A stretch of DNA of 64,000 nucleotides from Hoeflea_A sp965204935. GTDB lineage: Bacteria > Pseudomonadota > Alphaproteobacteria > Rhizobiales > Rhizobiaceae. The translations under genes were made by a program, and so were the position numbers. Positions 60,901 to 64,000 of the stretch are shown here, piece by piece (within the stretch, counting starts at the first letter, position 1; each line of letters begins with the position of its first letter). The notes beneath the pieces are model-generated. The model made no database searches, had not been told where the DNA came from, and saw only the letters and a program-made list of their open reading frames with translations. The stretch is from NCBI RefSeq assembly GCF_965204935.1, contig NZ_CBDBFO010000002.1; one strand, 5' to 3'.

Positions 60901-61297
60901 CGTCAGGCAGGTGATTGTCGAGGTACTGAAGTACAAGTTCGTCTGTTATGGCCCCGGTGGTTGTCGAGAAGTATCCCCGGCCCCAGAACCGGCGTCCCCA
61001 ATACTGCTTGCGTATCTCCGGAAACTCGCGCTGGATATTGTGAGACGAACGGCCTTTCATCTTGCGTACCAGATTGGAGATGGCGATCTTTGGGGGCACG
61101 GACACGAACATATGCACGTGATCTTTGGACAGAACGCCATGCAAGATGGAAACGCCGTTCTCCTTGCAGACCTGACGGCAGATGGTGCGCACCCGCAGGG
61201 CCAAATCGCCAGTCAGGACTTTGTAGCGATACTTCGTCGCCCAGACGATATGGTAGCGGTGGTAATAGACGCAATGCGCGGAGCGATCATATTGCAT
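60881..61297 (-). CDS. tnpA: IS200/IS605-family transposase TnpA (Y1 HUH)
   Basis: From ATG 61297 the protein has 138 residues, the normal length. The HUH motif is DHVHMFV (His60, His62) and the catalytic tyrosine is Tyr125 (TDELVLQYLDNH). This enzyme cuts single-stranded DNA at hairpins near the element ends. A perfect 8-bp hairpin overlaps its stop codon. No TnpB gene is nearby, so it is an IS200-like single-gene element. Intact. Confidence 0.92.
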   Translation of the reverse strand: MQYDRSAHCVYYHRYHIVWATKYRYKVLTGDLALRVRTICRQVCKENGVSILHGVLSKDHVHMFVSVPPKIAISNLVRKMKGRSSHNIQREFPEIRKQYWGRRFWGRGYFSTTTGAITDELVLQYLDNHLPDATGASR

Positions 61298-61495
61298 GAC
61301 TCTGTCCTTCCAAAAAGGCTCAATTCGCAAAACGTAGGCACGGCCTCGCCATCGCCGCCTCAAGGCAGGCCCTGGGTGATGGCTGCTCGCCGAGTTCGAT
61401 GAGATGGAACCACCTGAGAGCCGGATTTAAAAGTAGTTGAGCGATATCAATGGTTTGTGATTCAACAGTCTTTTCAAAGAAGATGGAGAATCACG

Positions 61496-62026
61496 ATGCC
61501 ATGGAATGATATCGCCCGCGCCGAACATAACAGAGACCATTTGAGATTTCCAAGCGATTTGACCGATGAGGAATGGACGATACTTGCCCCGTTCATTCCG
61601 CCGGCAAAACGGGGTGGACGACCGCGTACGACCGATATGCGCGAGGTGATGAACGCGATCCTTTATATCGCAACCAGCGGCTGCCAGTGGCGCATGCTGC
61701 CGAAGCAGTTCCCACCGGTATCGACGGTACGTGGCTATTTCTACACCTGGAGCCGCATGGGTCTTTTTACGGCCATCAATCACCTCCTGGTCCTCAATAC
61801 CCGCGAACTGGAAGGCCGCGCGGCTTCACCGACGGCCGGCGTGATCGACAGCCAGAGCGTGAAAACCACCGAAAGCGGGGGCGTTCGCGGCTATGACGCC
61901 GGCAAGAAGGTCAAGGGCCGCAAGCGACACATCGTCACCGATACGATCGGCCTGATGCTGTTCATCATCGTTCACGCCGCCAACATTCAGGACAGGGACG
62001 GGGCCTGCGACCTGATCAGGGCTGTT
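61496..62026 (+). pseudogene. IS5-family transposase, truncated by ISKra4
   Basis: The gene starts well (MPWNDIARAEHNRDHLRFPSDLTDEEW, with GGAGA upstream) and includes TSGCQWRMLPKQFPPVSTVRGYF and the first catalytic Asp in GVIDSQSVKTTESGG. After about 177 residues (CDLIRAV) the frame runs into the ISKra4 end and goes on with unrelated codons to 62254. The second half with the remaining DDE residues is not found on the other side of ISKra4, so it was deleted rather than merely split. Confidence 0.88.
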
Positions 62027-63457
62027 GTCACTTGGGAGTGGGCAAAATCTGGGGGTTATGCCGCTATGGTGGTATTGGAGACTGTCAGACGCCCATCGAG
62101 AGCAGCGGCTCTGGTAACAGCCACATTGTGGGCGCCGCGTGGTGACCATCTCATGCGCCTGCGCTTACCCATCCGCGCGTTACCGATGTCATCGACGCAA
62201 CCTTCGGCTCGGGAAGTCGAGATCGGCAAACCGCTGCGGTATCGCTCACCATAGTTGACCAACGAACCCATGTTGCTGGCAAGATAGCTGTGGAGATCAT
62301 GGCATCGTGCCAGCGCCCTCTGGGCTTGATCTCGAACCGCGAGGCGATATTTTGCAAGCCTTGCGCAATCAAACATCATCCATTGAAGGTGAGTGCCGGC
62401 TACCTGGATTTTGCCGTGCCAAAGGTTCCATCTCAGTGTCTCGACCGGCGTCATCAAAATCGCCGTTGTTGCCGGGAAGTCTTTCCGCTGTACGAGGCCC
62501 TTGATGGCGGTCTCCACATGCTGAACCCGCATCGAGATGTGCCACCAGTCAAGGATGTGCTTGATTTTTCCATTGGTTGCGCCGCGGATGAGGTTAGGGA
62601 GCGCGGCCTCCCCGTCTGAGATCACGGTGACGGGTCGCTGACCATCCCAGCCGAGGGCGTCCAGATCGCGACGAAGCTGCGCAGCAGGCGAGGGCGCAGC
62701 TTGTGGCGCAAGACCAAAGCGACGACACATATCGTGGGTCTCGATCTTTCCGACCACAACATCGAGATGCCGTTTCTGATACTCCGGCCTGCATCGAATG
62801 TGAGCTCCATCGATGAAGACGGTCGGGGGATTTGCACTGAGGGTATCGCATATTGGAGGCTGCGCGTTGGCAATGTCTTTCGCCACTTTGCCAAGGCGAT
62901 TTCGAACGGTGGTGTTTTGTTGCTTGGCGCAGGGCAAGAATGTTTCCAGGATCCGGGCAGCTTCGCGAAACGAATGGCGGGCACCCAATTCGGCCTGAAG
63001 CATCCTTAATTCAGGCGTCACTCGGTCACGGAGGACCTGCGCAAATGGCGAAAGCAATTCGCTTTGCCCCTTGCGACAGGAGCATTTGCGACGCCGAGGG
63101 ACTTTCAACCGAAACCGTCCAAACAGCGTGTCGAGAACCCGGGTTCGGTAGTCGTGAACGAATCTGCTCCGACCACAGCAGGGGCAGGTCCGGCTTGCCG
63201 CAGAAATTTCTTCGATCTGGTGTCGTAAAATTGACCCCTGGAGTTGCGACAGAATTGCCTTCCCCTGCTCGAGATTGAGCCCCAGCTCGCTATGGCACTG
63301 GTCGGTCAGACTGAGACTGCAGAGCTCTTCCGTCCGCTTCTCTCCCGTCCCAGAAGTGGTTTCCACGATAATCCGAACGTCCATGTCAGCCTCCAGCGAT
63401 CAAAGAATCTCCTGAAGCTAACCGAACACCCCCAACTTTTGCCCACTCCCAAGTGAC
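62027..63457. mobile_element. ISKra4-family element
   Basis: The ends are GTCACTTGGGAGTGGGCAAAA (start at 62027) and its reverse complement ending at 63457. It contains one transposase on the - strand. Flanks GGGCTGTT and AGCGGCTT show no duplication. The left flank is IS5 and the right flank is unrelated, so a deletion accompanied or followed the insertion. Confidence 0.85.
62056..63384 (-). CDS. ISKra4-family transposase
   Basis: This is a 442-residue protein. A zinc-ribbon-like CPCCGRSRF and KCSCRKGQ region precedes a DDE core: VFIDGAHIRC, TVISDGEAALPNLI, ILDWWHISMRV and the final Glu in STSRAEGCVDDIGNARMGKRRRMRW. These segments match the ISKra4 family as I recall. The frame is intact and the element has both ends, so it may be mobile. 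Confidence 0.88.
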   Translation of the reverse strand: MDVRIIVETTSGTGEKRTEELCSLSLTDQCHSELGLNLEQGKAILSQLQGSILRHQIEEISAASRTCPCCGRSRFVHDYRTRVLDTLFGRFRLKVPRRRKCSCRKGQSELLSPFAQVLRDRVTPELRMLQAELGARHSFREAARILETFLPCAKQQNTTVRNRLGKVAKDIANAQPPICDTLSANPPTVFIDGAHIRCRPEYQKRHLDVVVGKIETHDMCRRFGLAPQAAPSPAAQLRRDLDALGWDGQRPVTVISDGEAALPNLIRGATNGKIKHILDWWHISMRVQHVETAIKGLVQRKDFPATTAILMTPVETLRWNLWHGKIQVAGTHLQWMMFDCARLAKYRLAVRDQAQRALARCHDLHSYLASNMGSLVNYGERYRSGLPISTSRAEGCVDDIGNARMGKRRRMRWSPRGAHNVAVTRAAALDGRLTVSNTTIAA

Positions 63458-63649
63458 AGCGGCTTGGGTAGTGCCCGGTAGAACGGCATTTGGGACAACG
63501 GCACCAAGCGCTTTCCCGAAGCGAGTCGCTCCGATGTCCAGCCATCGGTGGGCAATGCCCCATGCACGGTCTCCCGGTATCAGGGACTTTCGGTGGAACG
63601 CAGGCGGCTGAAGCCCCCGCCGCACCGTCGGCGCTGGAGCGTCTGGCGC
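63458..63649. other. Short intergenic stretch between ISKra4 and the RTX gene
   Basis: No gene is supported. A - strand open frame across it reads into the ISKra4 end and matches nothing I know. Confidence 0.35.
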
Positions 63650-64000
63650 TCAGGCGATGAAGTCGAAATCGTCCAGGGTCAGCTGGGAGGCGTCAAAGTC
63701 GCGCAGTTCGATCTCCAGGCTGCCCGATGAATCCCGGACCACGGTATCGCGTCCGTCCTGCCTGATCGCCAGGTCGGAGAATTCCAGACCGCCCGTGATG
63801 ACGAGAATGTCCGTACCATCCTCGAAACCATCGATCTGGTTGGTCGACTTCCGGGCGAAGACCATCCTGTCGGCCCCGGCGCCGCCGTCGAAGTAATTGT
63901 TGCCCCGGCCGCCATACAGGGTGTCGTCGCCCTTGCCGCCAAAGAGCATGTCGTCGCCCTTGCCGCCATAAACGATGTCATCGCCATCACCGCCAACGAG
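63650..64000 (-). CDS. C-terminal end of an RTX/hemolysin-type calcium-binding protein (continues beyond the window)
   Basis: The visible 116 residues contain at least five nonapeptide repeats of the GGxGxDxUx type (GGDGDDIVY, GGKGDDMLF, GGKGDDTLY, GGRGNNYFD, GGAGADRMV), which form a calcium-bound beta roll. The C-terminal cap ends DASQLTLDDFDFIA, with the acidic/hydrophobic end usual for type I secretion substrates. The N-terminal functional domain lies outside the window, so the activity (protease, lipase, adhesin) cannot be told. Confidence 0.88.
   Translation of the reverse strand, partial: LVGGDGDDIVYGGKGDDMLFGGKGDDTLYGGRGNNYFDGGAGADRMVFARKSTNQIDGFEDGTDILVITGGLEFSDLAIRQDGRDTVVRDSSGSLEIELRDFDASQLTLDDFDFIA

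Noticed and set aside
63386..63625. A - strand open frame between ISKra4 and the RTX gene
   Set aside because: It reads into the ISKra4 inverted repeat and matches no family I know, so it is probably chance or debris.
1..64000. CRISPR array
   Set aside because: No series of regularly spaced direct repeats was seen; the repeated motifs found are palindromes or IS ends.

Overview
The window looks like an alphaproteobacterial chromosome, most likely Hyphomicrobiales (Rhizobiaceae/Phyllobacteriaceae-like). The reasons are its high-GC coding, sugar ABC operons with UgpC-type ATPases, and a decayed integrative element of the rhizobial ICE type (trb genes with DUF2274, DUF736, DUF1419, DUF3085, DUF7007 and a ParB-like protein). 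The genus is inferred, not proven.

Layout. (1) 1-17.3 kb, all on the + strand: the tail of a TPR-type glycosyltransferase, then a near-continuous catabolic operon. It encodes a Gfo/Idh oxidoreductase, CoA-transferase, crotonase, aldehyde dehydrogenase, a four-gene sugar ABC transporter, two GMC oxidoreductases, an SDR, a Dabb-domain protein, a DUF993 protein, a LacI regulator and a MOFRL glycerate kinase. A TTGACA-N17-TAATTC promoter at 577-605 carries two CG-centred palindromes that fit LacI-family operators. One permease has lost about 40 residues, including the EAA coupling loop. (2) 17.4-19.1 kb: a class-3 lipase lipoprotein on the - strand. (3) 19.3-27.3 kb: the most unusual region. It has four small secreted cysteine-containing proteins, a membrane protein, a hybrid sensor kinase, a NarL/LuxR response regulator and a class II lanthionine synthetase (LanM). 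Three of the small genes are preceded, about 66-85 bp upstream, by the palindrome TCCCCC-N4-GGGGGA (CATCCCCC-N4-GGGGGATG in two cases). The peptide next to LanM has a Sec-type signal peptide and a Cys/Thr/Ser-rich tail. No LanT-type exporter is visible.

(4) 27.35-about 58 kb: a degenerate integrative and conjugative element. It begins at a 13-nt relic of a tRNA 3' end plus terminator. The serine recombinase has an amber stop at codon 30. An AbiE toxin-antitoxin pair, DUF736, DUF2274 and trbI-G-F-L-J follow. trbE is cut at its 5' end by an IS66 element and also carries an in-frame ochre stop; trbB, trbC and trbD are not seen. Beyond the IS lie a tightly overlapping five-gene accessory operon, the ParB-like gene, a methylase/helicase gene with a large internal deletion, an IS110, DUF3085, DUF1419 (split by an IS66 with a perfect 8-bp target duplication, itself split by another IS110) and a DUF3991/toprim gene. 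No relaxase or coupling protein is present, so the element should not be able to transfer itself.

(5) 58-64 kb: a second AbiE-type module with an overrun toxin C-terminus, then a pile of insertion sequences (IS1595 fragment, IS200/IS605, truncated IS5, complete ISKra4), and finally the C-terminal end of an RTX calcium-binding protein running off the window.

Most likely biology: a LacI-controlled oxidative pathway for an unidentified sugar or polyol, beside a two-component-controlled regulon of secreted peptides that includes a candidate lanthipeptide, bordered by a dead ICE that has collected insertion sequences and toxin-antitoxin modules.
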